DNA of 64,000 nucleotides from positions 3,100,001 to 3,164,000 of the forward strand of contig NZ_CP144555.1 of assembly GCF_036607905.1 (NCBI RefSeq). Reading direction: 5' to 3'. The stretch comes from Streptomyces sp. SCSIO 75703 (lineage in GTDB: Bacteria > Actinomycetota > Actinomycetes > Streptomycetales > Streptomycetaceae). How positions within the stretch are numbered: position 1 is the first letter of the stretch; each line of letters opens with the position of its first letter. The notes beneath the pieces were generated by a model. The model ran no database searches. It was not told the origin of the DNA and saw only the letters and a program-made list of their open reading frames with translations. Positions 29,231-38,284 of this stretch are shown here, piece by piece. A program made the translations under genes and the position numbers.

Positions 29231-30289
29231 TCAGCCTTGCCGAATCACCAGTCTGCCACCCTGCCGCTGGGCGACGACCCGGCCGGGCAGGTTGATGGCC
29301 CCCTGACCGCGCCAACCGGTGATCAGCCGGTCGATCTCCTCGATGTGGCGGGCGAACAGCGCACCGGCCGGAGCGCCCGCCTCGATGGCGACCCGGCGCA
29401 GGATGCGGCGGCGGACGGCGGGCGGGAGGGCGTAGAGCTTGGCGCACTCCAGCCGGCCGCCGGCGTCGCGGACACCGGTCTCGGCCTGGCGGGCCCAGGT
29501 GTCGAGGGCGTCGGCGTCGTCGCGGGAGAGCTGGGCGGTGCGGGCGAGGGCCTCGACGACGCCCTTGCCGAGTGCCTTCTCCAGGGCCGGCAGTCCCTCG
29601 TGGCGCAGCCGGGAGCGGGTGTAGGCGGGATCGCAGTTGTGGGGGTCGTCCCAGACGGGGAGGGACTGGACCAGGCAGGCCTTGCGGGCGGTCTGCCGGT
29701 CGAGCTGGAGGAAGGGGCGCCGGTAGCGGCCGTCGGCCCCCGAGACCGCGGCCATGCCGGACAGCGAGCGGATGCCGGAGCCGCGGGCGAGGCCGAGGAG
29801 CACGGTCTCGGCCTGGTCGTCGCGGGTGTGGCCGAGCAGGACGGCGGCGGCCCCGTGGCGGGCGGCGGCGGCGTCGAGGGCGGCGTAGCGCGCGTCCCGG
29901 GCGGCGGCCTCGGGTCCGCCGGCGCGGCCGACGGTCACGGCGGCGGACTCGACGGGGTCCAGGCCGAGGGCGCGCAGGCGCAGGACGACTTCCTCGGCGC
30001 GCAGGTCGGAGCCGCTCTGGAGGCCGTGGTCGATGGTGATGCCGCCGGCCCGGACACCGAGCCGGGGCGCCTCGAAGGCGAGGGCGGAGGCGAGTGCCAT
30101 GGAGTCGGCACCGCCGGAGCAGGCGACGAGCACGAGCGGCGACGGCGGGCGCGCGTGCGGGTGCTCGGCGGCGAGGGCGGCCGGTTCGGCGGTGTCGCCG
30201 CCGGCGCCGAGGGGGTGGTCGGTGAGGATGTCGTGGAGGACGCGGCGGACCGCCAGGCGTATCGCCGCGACCGCAGGATGGGGACCCAT
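29231..30289 (-). CDS. tilS: tRNA(Ile)-lysidine synthetase
   Basis: A 352-residue enzyme that attaches lysine to C34 of tRNA-Ile(CAU), changing its specificity from Met to Ile; essential. The PP-loop ATP motif is [13 protein letters not shown] (near 54-66), followed by [35 protein letters not shown] and RPFLQLDR. It is shorter than E. coli TilS and ends after one C-terminal substrate-binding domain, as in other actinobacteria. ATG 30289 has a moderate AAGGG site. Upstream, 30290-30480 holds no gene. Confidence 0.94.
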   Translation of the reverse strand: MGPHPAVAAIRLAVRRVLHDILTDHPLGAGGDTAEPAALAAEHPHARPPSPLVLVACSGGADSMALASALAFEAPRLGVRAGGITIDHGLQSGSDLRAEEVVLRLRALGLDPVESAAVTVGRAGGPEAAARDARYAALDAAAARHGAAAVLLGHTRDDQAETVLLGLARGSGIRSLSGMAAVSGADGRYRRPFLQLDRQTARKACLVQSLPVWDDPHNCDPAYTRSRLRHEGLPALEKALGKGVVEALARTAQLSRDDADALDTWARQAETGVRDAGGRLECAKLYALPPAVRRRILRRVAIEAGAPAGALFARHIEEIDRLITGWRGQGAINLPGRVVAQRQGGRLVIRQG

Positions 30290-30480
30290 GTCCGGTGCCC
30301 TTCGGGAAGTGTTTCGGGGGGTGACCCCCATTCGGTCACGCAGAGTGTGTAAATGGTGACAGAAACGGGGCGTTCCCCGAGCATCGCACGCCTGCCGAAG
30401 CCCCACGGTCCCTCGGACGGGTGATTGGGGGGACGTGCGTCTGCCGTCGGCTGGATCCGTGTGCCACGCTCCCGGGCGTG

Positions 30481-31608
30481 TCACGGCTCCGGGGTGCGGT
30501 GGACACGGGCGATCCAGTCGGCGGGGGCGGAGATCTCCGCTTTGGTGGGCAGCGTGTTCGGCGAGGTCCACACCCGGTTGAAACCGTCCATGCCGACCTC
30601 CTCGACGACCGCCCGCACGAAGCGCTCGCCGTCGCGGTACTGGCGGAGTTTGGCGTCCAGTCCGAGCAGTTTGCGCAGGGCCTGGTCGAGGCGGGAGGCG
30701 CCCTTGGCGCGGCGCTGCTGGAACTTCTCGCGGATCTCCGCCACGGTCGGCACGACGTCGGGTCCGACGCCGTCCATCACGAAGTCGGCGTGGCCCTCCA
30801 GGAGGGACATCACGGCGGTGATCCGGCCGAGGATCTCGCGCTGGGCGGGGGTCTGCACCAGTTCGACGAGGGACCGGCCGCCGTCCTCGTCCTCCCCCTC
30901 GGGCCGGCCGCCGGCGAGGGACTGCACGGCCTCCCGGACGCGTTCGAGGACGGTCATGGGATCGACGTCCGTCTGCGCCAGGAACGACTGGATTTCGCCC
31001 TCCAGGTGGTCCCGGAGCCAGGGCACGGCGGTGAACTGGGTGCGGTGCGTCTCCTCGTGCAGGCAGACCCACAGGCGGAAGTCGTGCGGCTCGACGTCGA
31101 GTTCGCGTTCGACGTGCACGATGTTGGGCGCGACCAGCAGCAGCCGCCCGCCGCCGTCGGCCCCGCCGGGCAGATCGCGGCCGGGGGGCGCGAAGGTCTC
31201 GTACTGGCCGAGCACGCGGGAGGACAGGAACGACAGCAGCATGCCCAGCTCGACGCCGGTGACCTTGCCGCCGACGGCGCCGATGACCGCGCCGCCGGGG
31301 GTGCCGCCGCGCCGCTCCTCCATCTTGTCGAGCAGCGGCCGCAGGATCTCCCGGAACCCGGCGACGTTGGCGCGGACCCAGCCCGGCCGGTCGACGACGA
31401 GCACGGGGGTGTCGTGGGCCTCGTCGGTGGCCAGCCGGGTGAAGCCCCGGACGTGCCCCTCCGCGGCCTTGGCGTGGCGGCGGAGCTCCGCGACGACGGC
31501 CCGTGCCTCGTCGCGGCTCACCTCGGGACCGGGCCGTACGAGCCGGGTCGCCGTCGCCACCGCGAGATTCCAGTCGACCATGCCGGAGGATGCGCCGATG
31601 CTCGTCAT
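30481..31608 (-). CDS. zinc-dependent metalloprotease-like protein (DUF2342 family)
   Basis: A 375-residue protein with a zincin motif HEETH in [14 protein letters not shown], preceded by [25 protein letters not shown] and followed by [14 protein letters not shown], as in the actinobacterial DUF2342 hydrolase family that often neighbours tilS, hpt and dacB. Its substrate is unknown. ATG 31608 is preceded by TACCGT and six bases, so it starts a leaderless transcript that may read into tilS and hpt. Confidence 0.87.
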   Translation of the reverse strand: MTSIGASSGMVDWNLAVATATRLVRPGPEVSRDEARAVVAELRRHAKAAEGHVRGFTRLATDEAHDTPVLVVDRPGWVRANVAGFREILRPLLDKMEERRGGTPGGAVIGAVGGKVTGVELGMLLSFLSSRVLGQYETFAPPGRDLPGGADGGGRLLLVAPNIVHVERELDVEPHDFRLWVCLHEETHRTQFTAVPWLRDHLEGEIQSFLAQTDVDPMTVLERVREAVQSLAGGRPEGEDEDGGRSLVELVQTPAQREILGRITAVMSLLEGHADFVMDGVGPDVVPTVAEIREKFQQRRAKGASRLDQALRKLLGLDAKLRQYRDGERFVRAVVEEVGMDGFNRVWTSPNTLPTKAEISAPADWIARVHRTPEP

Positions 31609-31614
31609 GGTTCA

Positions 31615-31620
31615 ACGGTA
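31615..31620 (-). promoter_or_regulatory. -10 box of leaderless promoter for the metalloprotease-tilS-hpt group
   Basis: TACCGT on the minus strand, six bases before ATG 31608. Confidence 0.5.
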
Positions 31621-31696
31621 CGTGAGCCCCGCCGCCCGGGTCAGTCCGCGAACGGTGCCCGGGGCTCCCGGCCCGCGGCGCCGCCGGCCGGCCCGC

Positions 31697-33325
31697 TCAG
31701 CCGCAGGAGCAGGCCGTCAGCGAGGTCGCCGCCCGGTCGAGGGCGTTCTGGGCCGCGTGGGCGTCCGACGTGCCGGAGGCGAGGAAGGCGAACGCGAGGA
31801 GGCGGCCGTCGGCGTCGACCACCGTCCCGGCGAGGGTGTTGACGCCGGTCAGGGTGCCGGTCTTGGCGCGGACGAGGCCGGAGGCGTCGTCGCCGGCGCC
31901 GTAGCGGCCGGTCAGGGTGCCGGTGAAGCCGGCCACCGGGAGGCCGGTGAGGACCGGCCGCAGCTCGGGCCGGGCCGGGTCGGCGGCCTCGGCGAGCAGC
32001 GCGGTCAGCAGGTCGGCGGTGACCCGGTCGCGCCGGTCCAGCCCGCTGCCGTCCCGGAACACGGTGCCGTCGAGCGGCAGGCCGAGCCGCCGGAGCCGGG
32101 CGGTGAGGGCGGCGGAGACGCCGCGGAAGTCGGCGGACTTGCCGCCGGCCAGGGCGGTGTGGCGGGCCAGGGCCTCGGCGAGGTCGTTGTCGCTCTCGGT
32201 CAGCATCCGCTCGACCAGCGCGGAGACCGGCGGCGAGGAGACGGTGGCCAGCGTGGTGGCCCGGCCGGTGGCCTTGGAGGGGCCGGGGGCGGTGGTAGTG
32301 ACGCCGTGCCCGGCCAGCATGCCGGCGAAGCGCCGGGCGGCCTCGGCGGCGGGGTCCGCCGCGCGGGGCGCCGGTCCGCTGGAGGAGTCGTCGGTGCGTG
32401 CCTCGTCCGTCATCAGGGCGGTGACGAGGGCGATGTTGTCGTTGACCCCGATCGGGTGCATTTCGGCGACCGGGTAGAGGGTCGTGTCGTAGGAGAGCGT
32501 GACCGAGCGGGTGCCGCGCTTCTTCAGGGCGGCCGCGGTGTCGGCGGCGAGGACGCGCAGGCTGGCGAGGCCGCGGGCGTCCTCGCGGGCGGTGAGGGTC
32601 GGGTCGCCGCCGCCGACCAGCACGAGTTCGCCGGTGCCGGGCTCCAGCGCGGTCCGGGTGGTGAGGCGGTGGTCGGGTCCGAGCGCGCTCAGCGCGGCCA
32701 CCGCGGTGGCGATCTTGGTGGTGGAGGCGGGGGTCAGCGCCTCGCCGGAGTTCCGCCCGTACAGCCGCCGCCCGTTCGTGAGGTCGAGGACGGCCGCCGC
32801 GTGCTCGGCGCCGAGCGCCGGGCCGGAGAGCAGCGGGCCGAGGGAGTCGGAGAGGGCCGGGGTGCCCGGGGCCGCCTGGACCGTGCCGTTGCCGGTCAGG
32901 CCGCCGAGCCCGGTGAGGACGGCCGCGGCGCTGGGCGCGGGCCGCGGCGAGCCCGGCGCCGTGCCGGAGCCGCCCGCCGCGCCGCCGTGATCTGCGCCAC
33001 CCGTGCGGGACCCGGCGACGGCACGCTCCCGCTCGGCCGTACGCTGACCCGTGGAGTCCCAGGGCCCGGCGGCGGTCACCACACCGGCGGCGAGCGCCAG
33101 TCCGGCCGTGGCGGCACCGGCGGAGTACTGCCAGCTCTTCGTCATGCCCGTCGGCCGGGTGAACCGGACGAGCCGGGGGACCGTGTTCCGGACCGGCCGT
33201 GCGATCCGCGGCCAGGCCGCGCGCACGGCGCCCGTGGCGCGGGCGAGGCGCGGACGTACGGCGTCCGCGGCCCGCACCACGTGCGGTCTCGCGGCCCGCC
33301 AAGGCTTCAGCTCTGGCACGAACAC
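31697..33325 (-). CDS. dacB: D-alanyl-D-alanine carboxypeptidase/endopeptidase, peptidase S13 (PBP4) family
   Basis: A 542-residue penicillin-binding protein trimming peptidoglycan stem peptides outside the membrane. The three active-site motifs are present: SxxK in TPASTTKIATA, SxN in LTESDNDLAEAL and KTG in VRAKTGTLTGVNTLAGTV. An Arg/Pro-rich cytosolic N-terminus of about 60 residues precedes one transmembrane helix (SWQYSAGAATAGLALAAGVV), so it is anchored rather than freely secreted. GTG start. Divergent from ppa. Confidence 0.93.
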   Translation of the reverse strand: MFVPELKPWRAARPHVVRAADAVRPRLARATGAVRAAWPRIARPVRNTVPRLVRFTRPTGMTKSWQYSAGAATAGLALAAGVVTAAGPWDSTGQRTAERERAVAGSRTGGADHGGAAGGSGTAPGSPRPAPSAAAVLTGLGGLTGNGTVQAAPGTPALSDSLGPLLSGPALGAEHAAAVLDLTNGRRLYGRNSGEALTPASTTKIATAVAALSALGPDHRLTTRTALEPGTGELVLVGGGDPTLTAREDARGLASLRVLAADTAAALKKRGTRSVTLSYDTTLYPVAEMHPIGVNDNIALVTALMTDEARTDDSSSGPAPRAADPAAEAARRFAGMLAGHGVTTTAPGPSKATGRATTLATVSSPPVSALVERMLTESDNDLAEALARHTALAGGKSADFRGVSAALTARLRRLGLPLDGTVFRDGSGLDRRDRVTADLLTALLAEAADPARPELRPVLTGLPVAGFTGTLTGRYGAGDDASGLVRAKTGTLTGVNTLAGTVVDADGRLLAFAFLASGTSDAHAAQNALDRAATSLTACSCG

Positions 33326-33404
33326 CAGCCCCTTTCGCGATCACACACCGGCGTGAGGGACACTTAACCACCAGAACTATGTGCTGATCATGGAGGAGCC
33401 ACCG

Positions 33405-33896
33405 GTGGAGTTCGACGTCACGATCGAGATCCCGAAGGGTTCGCGGAACAAGTACGAGGTGGACCACGAGACGGGTCGGATCCGCCTGGACCGTCGACTC
33501 TTCACCTCGACCGCCTACCCGACCGACTACGGATTCGTCGAGAACACCCTCGGCGAGGACGGCGACCCGCTCGACGCGCTGGTCATCCTGGACGAGCCCA
33601 CGTTCCCGGGCTGCCTGATCCGCTGCCGCGCGATCGGCATGTTCCGGATGACCGACGAGGCCGGCGGCGACGACAAGCTGCTGTGCGTCCCGTCGACGGA
33701 CCCCCGGGTGGAGCACCTGCGCGACATCCACCACGTCTCCGAGTTCGACCGCCTGGAGATCCAGCACTTCTTCGAGGTCTACAAGGACCTGGAGCCCGGC
33801 AAGTCGGTCGAGGGCGCCAACTGGGTCGGCCGCACGGACGCCGAGGCCGAGATCGAGCGGTCCTACAAGCGTTTCGAGGAGCAGGGCGGTCACTGA
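33405..33896 (+). CDS. ppa: inorganic pyrophosphatase (soluble, family I)
   Basis: A 163-residue cytosolic enzyme hydrolysing pyrophosphate to drive biosynthesis. Family I signature: [19 protein letters not shown] (metal-binding aspartates), with [33 protein letters not shown] and [24 protein letters not shown] 33405 has a GGAGG site upstream and matches the family N-terminus ([12 protein letters not shown]). A terminator follows. The membrane pyrophosphatase hppA is at the right end of the window. Confidence 0.96.
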   Translation: MEFDVTIEIPKGSRNKYEVDHETGRIRLDRRLFTSTAYPTDYGFVENTLGEDGDPLDALVILDEPTFPGCLIRCRAIGMFRMTDEAGGDDKLLCVPSTDPRVEHLRDIHHVSEFDRLEIQHFFEVYKDLEPGKSVEGANWVGRTDAEAEIERSYKRFEEQGGH

Positions 33897-33915
33897 GCCA
33901 CGCTCCCGCAGGGTG

Positions 33916-33945
33916 ACGGGTCGCACGCCTCGGCGTGCGGCCCGT
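33916..33945 (+). terminator. ppa terminator
   Basis: Stem ACGGGTCGCACGC / GCGTGCGGCCCGT around a short CTCG loop, about 20 bases after the ppa stop. Confidence 0.75.
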
Positions 33946-34010
33946 TCCGCGTTTGGTGCGCATACTGAGGGCAACAGGAGGGTGTGTTCGTACCAGGGAG
34001 CGCTACGCAA

Positions 34011-35711
34011 GTGACGGATGCGGAGGACCGCAAGCCGCAGTCGGATGAGGCCCGCAGTGGTTTCCGGCCGCCGGCCGGGGTCGCGGCGCCGGCCGAGAAC
34101 GAGGCGTCGACGACGTCCGAGTTCGAGATCCCCGAGGGCCTGGCCGTCGCCCGGCCGGCCGGGGCGGAGGCCGAGACGACCTCGGAGTTCTCCCTGCCGG
34201 AAGGGCTGGACGTGCCGCCGGCGCCCCCGGAGGCGGAGGGCTCGGCGTTCTCCGCGCCGAGCACCTACAGCGCCTGGAACGCCCCGCCGGCCTTCACCCC
34301 GGCGGGCGGCATACCGGCCCTGACCGGGGACGTGCCCTGGCAGGACCGGATGCGGGCGATGCTGCGCATGCCGGTGGCCGAGCGGCCCGCGCCGGAGACG
34401 GTCCAGCGGCACGACGAGACCGGGCCCGCGGTCCCCCGTGTGCTCGACCTCACGCTGCGCATCGGCGAGCTGCTGCTCGCGGGCGGCGAGGGCGCCGAGG
34501 ACGTGGAGGCCGCCATGTTCGCGGTCTGCCGCTCCTACGGCCTGGACCGCTGCGAGCCGAACGTCACCTTCACCCTGCTGTCGATCTCGCACCAGCCGTC
34601 GCTGGTGGACGACCCGGTGACGGCCTCGCGGACGGTGCGCCGCCGGGGCACCGACTACACGCGGCTCGCGGCCGTGTTCCAGCTCGTCGACGACCTCAGC
34701 GACCCCGAGGCGCAGATCTCCCTGGAGGAGGCGTACCGGCGGCTCGCGGAGATCCGCCGCAACCGGCACCCGTACCCCGGGTGGGTGCTGACGGCGGCGA
34801 CCGGTCTGCTGGCGGGCGCGGCCTCGCTGCTGGTCGGCGGTGACCTGATCGTGTTCTTCGCCGCGCTGGTCGGCGCGATGCTGGGCGACCGGCTCGCCTG
34901 GCTGTGCGCGGGGCGCGGGCTGCCGGAGTTCTACCAGTTCTCGGTGGCCGCGATGCCGCCGGCCGCGCTCGGCGTCGCGCTGAACCTGGCGCACGTCGAC
35001 GCGAAGGCGTCCGCGGTGATCACCGGTGGGCTCTTCGCGCTGCTGCCCGGACGGGCACTGGTGGCGGGGGTGCAGGACGGTCTGACCGGCTTCTACATCA
35101 CCGCGTCGGCACGGCTGCTGGAGGTCATGTACTTCTTCGTCAGCATCGTCGCCGGGGTGCTGGTGGTGCTGTACTTCGGGGTCCAGGTGGGCGCCAAGCT
35201 CAACCCGGACGTCGCCCTCGGCACGGGTGAGCAGCCGGCGGTGCAGATCCTCGCCGCGATGATGCTGTCGCTGGCCTTCGCGGTCCTGCTCCAGCAGGAG
35301 CGGGGCACGGTGCTGGCGGTGACCCTCAACGGGGGTGTCGCCTGGTGCGTGTACGGGGCGATGCACGTGGTGGGCGACATCTCGCCGGTGGCGTCGACGG
35401 CCGCCGCGGCGGGGCTGGTGGGGCTCTTCGGGCAGCTCATGTCCCGGTACCGGTTCGCCTCGGCGCTGCCCTACACGACGGCGGCGATCGGGCCGCTGCT
35501 GCCCGGTTCGGCGACGTACTTCGGTCTGCTGGCGATCGCGCAGAACGAGGTGGACCGGGGGCTGGTGTCGCTGTCGAAGGCGGTGGCGCTGGCCCTGGCC
35601 ATCGCCATCGGGGTGAACCTCGGCGGGGAGATCTCCCGGCTCTTCCTGCGGCTGCCGGGGGCCGCGAGCGCCGCCGGGCGCCGGGCGGCGAAGCGGACCC
35701 GCGGCTTCTGA
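34011..35711 (+). CDS. threonine/serine exporter (ThrE) family membrane protein
   Basis: A 566-residue protein. Residues 1-130 are a disordered cytosolic region; a ThrE-type domain follows (VPRVLDLTLRIGELLLAGGEGAEDVEAAM, PNVTFTLLSIS) and about ten transmembrane helices from residue 260 onward. The family exports threonine and serine; the substrate here is not proven. The N-terminus carries two similar segments, ASTTSEFEIPEGL (32-44) and AETTSEFSLPEGL (54-67 region), resembling the ETTS phosphorylation motif of GarA/OdhI. GTG 34011 is chosen (GGGAG ten bases upstream); GTG 33984 is an alternative. Confidence 0.85.
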   Translation: MTDAEDRKPQSDEARSGFRPPAGVAAPAENEASTTSEFEIPEGLAVARPAGAEAETTSEFSLPEGLDVPPAPPEAEGSAFSAPSTYSAWNAPPAFTPAGGIPALTGDVPWQDRMRAMLRMPVAERPAPETVQRHDETGPAVPRVLDLTLRIGELLLAGGEGAEDVEAAMFAVCRSYGLDRCEPNVTFTLLSISHQPSLVDDPVTASRTVRRRGTDYTRLAAVFQLVDDLSDPEAQISLEEAYRRLAEIRRNRHPYPGWVLTAATGLLAGAASLLVGGDLIVFFAALVGAMLGDRLAWLCAGRGLPEFYQFSVAAMPPAALGVALNLAHVDAKASAVITGGLFALLPGRALVAGVQDGLTGFYITASARLLEVMYFFVSIVAGVLVVLYFGVQVGAKLNPDVALGTGEQPAVQILAAMMLSLAFAVLLQQERGTVLAVTLNGGVAWCVYGAMHVVGDISPVASTAAAAGLVGLFGQLMSRYRFASALPYTTAAIGPLLPGSATYFGLLAIAQNEVDRGLVSLSKAVALALAIAIGVNLGGEISRLFLRLPGAASAAGRRAAKRTRGF

Positions 35712-35756
35712 GGGGCGGCGTCCCGGGGTCCGGTTGCCACCGCCCCCTCGGATAGG

Positions 35757-36785
35757 TCAGTAGCGCTGGTCGTAGGGCTGCTGGCGGGGGTCGGGCCGGT
35801 TGCCGTACTGCTGCCCGCCGTAGCCGGCCTGGTCGCCGTGGCCGGGCTGGCCACCGTAGCCGGGCTGACCGCCGTGGCCGGGCTGGCCGCCGTGGCCCGG
35901 TGCGGCGTAGCCGTTCCCGGTGCCGCCGTATCCGCCGTTCCCGTAGCCGTTTCCGCCGCCGTGGCCGGGGTCGCCGTAGCCGCCCTGGCCGCCGTACCCC
36001 TGGCCGCCGTACGGCTGCTGGTGCTGGGGCTGGTGCTGGGGCTGGTGCTGGTGCTGCGGCTGGGGACGCTGGGGGGCGTCCACGCGGCGGAGCTGCGTCG
36101 TCGCGTCGTCCATCACCGGGTACTGCGGGGCCTGCGGCCCGGCGGCGGGCTCCTCGGCGGCGGCGCGCTTCTTCTTCGCGCGCTCGCGCAGGAACTCCAC
36201 GATGATCGGCACGACCGAGAGCACGACGATCAGGACGAGGATCGCCTCGACGTTGGCCCGGATGAAATCGATCTGACCGAGCCAGTAACCGGCGAGGGTG
36301 ACGCCCGAGCCCCAGGCGATGCCGCCGATGATGTTGTACGTGAAGAACGTGTGGTACTTCATCCGCCCGGCGCCCGCCACGATGGGCGCGAAGGTGCGGA
36401 CGATGGGCACGAAGCGGGCCAGGACGATCGCCTTGGGACCGTACTTCTCCATGAACTCGTGGGCCTTCTCCAGGTTCTCCTTTTTGAAGAGCTTGGAGTT
36501 GGGACGGTTGAAGAGCTTCGGGCCGAAGAACTTGCCGATCATGTAACCGACTTGGTCACCCAGGACGGCGGCGATCACGATCAGCGTGCACACCAGCCAC
36601 AGCGGCTGGCTGATGTACTGCCCCTGGGCGACGAACAGGCCCGCCGTGAACAGCAGGGAGTCGCCGGGCAGGAACGCGAAGAGTCCGGACTCGGCGAAGA
36701 CGATCAGCAGGATGCCGGCCAGGCTGAAGGTCTCGATCAGATAGTCAGGGCTCAGCCACTCTGGGCCGAGCGCAAGCGTGGTCAC
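35757..36785 (-). CDS. DedA family membrane protein with low-complexity C-terminal tail
   Basis: A 342-residue protein. Residues 1-205 are a DedA/SNARE-associated domain with GLFAFLPGDSLLFTAGLF, LGDQVGYMIGKFFG and the ARFVPIVRTFAPIVAGAGRMKY signature; the family flips or handles lipid carriers such as undecaprenyl phosphate. The last 110 residues are extremely biased: first His/Gln/Pro (PQHQHQPQHQPQHQQ), then Gly/Tyr/His repeats (GYGGQ, GHGGQP). Such a tail is not part of the core family. GTG 36785 with GGAG 12 bases upstream. Confidence 0.9.
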   Translation of the reverse strand: MTTLALGPEWLSPDYLIETFSLAGILLIVFAESGLFAFLPGDSLLFTAGLFVAQGQYISQPLWLVCTLIVIAAVLGDQVGYMIGKFFGPKLFNRPNSKLFKKENLEKAHEFMEKYGPKAIVLARFVPIVRTFAPIVAGAGRMKYHTFFTYNIIGGIAWGSGVTLAGYWLGQIDFIRANVEAILVLIVVLSVVPIIVEFLRERAKKKRAAAEEPAAGPQAPQYPVMDDATTQLRRVDAPQRPQPQHQHQPQHQPQHQQPYGGQGYGGQGGYGDPGHGGGNGYGNGGYGGTGNGYAAPGHGGQPGHGGQPGYGGQPGHGDQAGYGGQQYGNRPDPRQQPYDQRY

Positions 36786-36922
36786 GGGATTGTGGCTCCT
36801 GCACTGGGGGGCGGGCGGGGGCGGGCTGCCCCAACGTATCAACGCAGCCTCATGGTCCCAGGTTCCACCGGGAGGGGACGCCCGGCGTGCGCTGTGGGTC
36901 CGTCCGGGGAAGGCTGGGAACC

Positions 36923-37297
36923 ATGGGCATCGAAGAATACGGCGGCGGGCAGGGCCCCGCTCCCGAGGTCCTGGTCGTGACCACCAACGACCTGCCGGGC
37001 CATCGCGTGCGGGAAGTGCTGGGAGAGGTCTTCGGGCTGACGGTGCGCTCCCGGCACCTGGGGAGCCAGATCGGCGCCGGGCTGAAGTCACTGGTCGGCG
37101 GTGAGCTGCGCGGGCTCACCAAGACACTGGTCGAGACGCGCAACCAGGCGATGGAGCGGCTCGTCGAGCAGGCACGCGCGCGGGGCGCCAACGCCGTGCT
37201 GGCGTTCCGCTTCGACGTGACCGAGGCGGCGGACGTGGGCACCGAGGTGTGCGCCTACGGGACCGCCGTCGTGGTCGAGCGGGAGCCCGTCGGGTGA
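36923..37297 (+). CDS. YbjQ/UPF0145 heavy-metal-binding domain protein
   Basis: A 124-residue protein of the YbjQ family: VLVVTTNDLPGHRVREVLGEVFGLTVRSRH, ETRNQAMERLVEQARARGANAVLAFRFD and a C-terminal GTAVVVE strand. The family forms pentameric beta-barrels of unknown function, and the name heavy-metal-binding is only nominal. ATG 36923, divergent from dedA. A bidirectional terminator separates it from tipA. Confidence 0.9.
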   Translation: MGIEEYGGGQGPAPEVLVVTTNDLPGHRVREVLGEVFGLTVRSRHLGSQIGAGLKSLVGGELRGLTKTLVETRNQAMERLVEQARARGANAVLAFRFDVTEAADVGTEVCAYGTAVVVEREPVG

Positions 37298-37329
37298 CCG
37301 CCGCCGGAAGGCGCCAGGCGGCGGTCACC
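37293..37329. terminator. bidirectional terminator between ybjQ-like gene and tipA
   Basis: Perfect 13-bp stem GGTGACCGCCGCC / GGCGGCGGTCACC with an 11-base loop; it overlaps the stop of the ybjQ-like gene and faces the tipA 3' end. Confidence 0.8.
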
Positions 37330-37403
37330 GGTGTGGGGGCCGCCGCCGGCGGCTGCGCCACGGCGCCGGTCGGCCACCCCGGGGCGGCCGGCCGGAGCTC
37401 CCG

Positions 37404-37838
37404 TCACGTGCGGTCACGGGCCGCGTTGGCGTGGATGGCCGCGCGCAGGTGCTCGGCGACGCCCGCGCCCAGGGCGTCGTAGTACGCCGTGAAGCGCTCG
37501 TCGGCCACGTACATGTCGCCGAGGCAGGTGTGCATCTCGTACGAGCACGGGTAATACCACCGGCCGATGTGCCGGCGGTGCTCCTCGGCCAGGTCCATGG
37601 CGCGCTCCCCGGCCGCCGGCTCGCCCGCGGCCACAAGGGCCGCGTACCGCCCGTTCCAGTCGTCCACCTGGGCCTGGGCGCGCTTCCAGTCCTCCTTGGT
37701 GTAGCGGGCCGTGCGCCGCCGCGACTCGGCGTACGCCTCGGTGCCGCCCCAGCGTTCCTCCGCCTCGTCGGCGTACCGTCCGGGGTCCTGGTCCCCGAAC
37801 ACCTCGAAGCGTTCCTCCGGTGTGAGATCGATGCCCAT
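37404..37838 (-). CDS. tipAS: TipAS, internally initiated ligand-binding domain
   Basis: In the known TipA system the C-terminal domain is also made alone from an internal ATG at codon 110. Here the ATG at 37838 is preceded by GGAGG with eight bases of spacing inside the coding sequence, so the internal start is supported directly by the DNA. The product (144 residues) would sequester thiopeptides without binding DNA. Its expression is inference from the family. Confidence 0.7.
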   Translation of the reverse strand: MGIDLTPEERFEVFGDQDPGRYADEAEERWGGTEAYAESRRRTARYTKEDWKRAQAQVDDWNGRYAALVAAGEPAAGERAMDLAEEHRRHIGRWYYPCSYEMHTCLGDMYVADERFTAYYDALGAGVAEHLRAAIHANAARDRT

Positions 37839-38165
37839 CTTGCGTGCCTCCAAGGCGCGTTCCACGGCCGCCGCCATCTTCCGGAGCTGCTCGATCCGGG
37901 CGGTGAGCAGGTCGTGCCTGCGGCGCAGGTGCACCCGCGGGTCCACGTCCGGATCGTCGAGCAGGGCGGCGACCTCGTCGAGCGGGAAGCCCAGCTCCCG
38001 GTAGAACAGGATCTGCTGGAGCCGGTCGAGGTCGGCGTCGCCGTACCGCCGGTGCCCGGCGTGGCTGCGCTCGCTCGGCACGAGCAGACCGATGGCGTCG
38101 TAGTGGTGCAGGGTGCGCACCGTCACGGCGGCGAAGCCGGCGACCTGTCCCACGGAGTAGTGCAC
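37404..38165 (-). CDS. tipA: MerR-family thiopeptide-sensing activator TipAL (with internal TipAS start)
   Basis: A 253-residue protein, the same length as S. coelicolor/S. lividans TipAL. The N-terminal MerR domain is YSVGQVAGFAAVTVRTLHHYDAIGLLVPSERS-like, followed by a coiled dimerisation helix. The C-terminal TipAS domain starts at M110 (MGIDLTPEERFEVFG). Cys207 and Cys214 (PCSYEMHTCLGDMYV) are kept; in TipA, Cys214 forms the covalent thiopeptide adduct. GTG 38165 gives the exact TipAL N-terminus. It should activate its own promoter when a thiopeptide binds. Confidence 0.95.
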   Translation of the reverse strand: MHYSVGQVAGFAAVTVRTLHHYDAIGLLVPSERSHAGHRRYGDADLDRLQQILFYRELGFPLDEVAALLDDPDVDPRVHLRRRHDLLTARIEQLRKMAAAVERALEARKMGIDLTPEERFEVFGDQDPGRYADEAEERWGGTEAYAESRRRTARYTKEDWKRAQAQVDDWNGRYAALVAAGEPAAGERAMDLAEEHRRHIGRWYYPCSYEMHTCLGDMYVADERFTAYYDALGAGVAEHLRAAIHANAARDRT

Positions 38166-38194
38166 TTCCGCTCCCTTTCCTGTCCGACGTCCCC

Positions 38195-38225
38195 AGGCTG
38201 GGGCCTCACGCGGCGTGAGGTGCAA
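38195..38225 (-). promoter_or_regulatory. tipA promoter with MerR-type operator
   Basis: On the minus strand TTGCAC (-35), a 19-base spacer and CAGCCT (-10). The spacer is filled by the palindrome CCTCACG-ccg-CGTGAGG (38204-38220). The over-long spacer with a central palindrome is the MerR-activated arrangement and matches the known ptipA layout as I remember it. Confidence 0.85.
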
Positions 38226-38271
38226 GTCCACCGGAGCGCCCGCGCGACATGCGGGTCCGGCACGTCCGGCC

Positions 38272-38277
38272 TACGGT
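38272..38277 (+). promoter_or_regulatory. -10 box of candidate leaderless promoter for gad
   Basis: TACGGT, seven bases, then the gad ATG at 38285. It lies about 50 bases from the divergent tipA promoter. Confidence 0.4.
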
Positions 38278-38284
38278 CGATGAC

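Noticed and set aside
31641..35366. 1241-codon minus-strand frame across dacB, ppa and the ThrE-like gene
   Set aside because: It is antisense to well-supported genes on the plus strand or out of frame with dacB, with Arg/Pro/Gly/His-biased composition and no domain.
37404..38231. TipA start upstream at 38231
   Set aside because: It would extend through the promoter palindrome and the -35/-10; GTG 38165 gives the exact known TipAL length.
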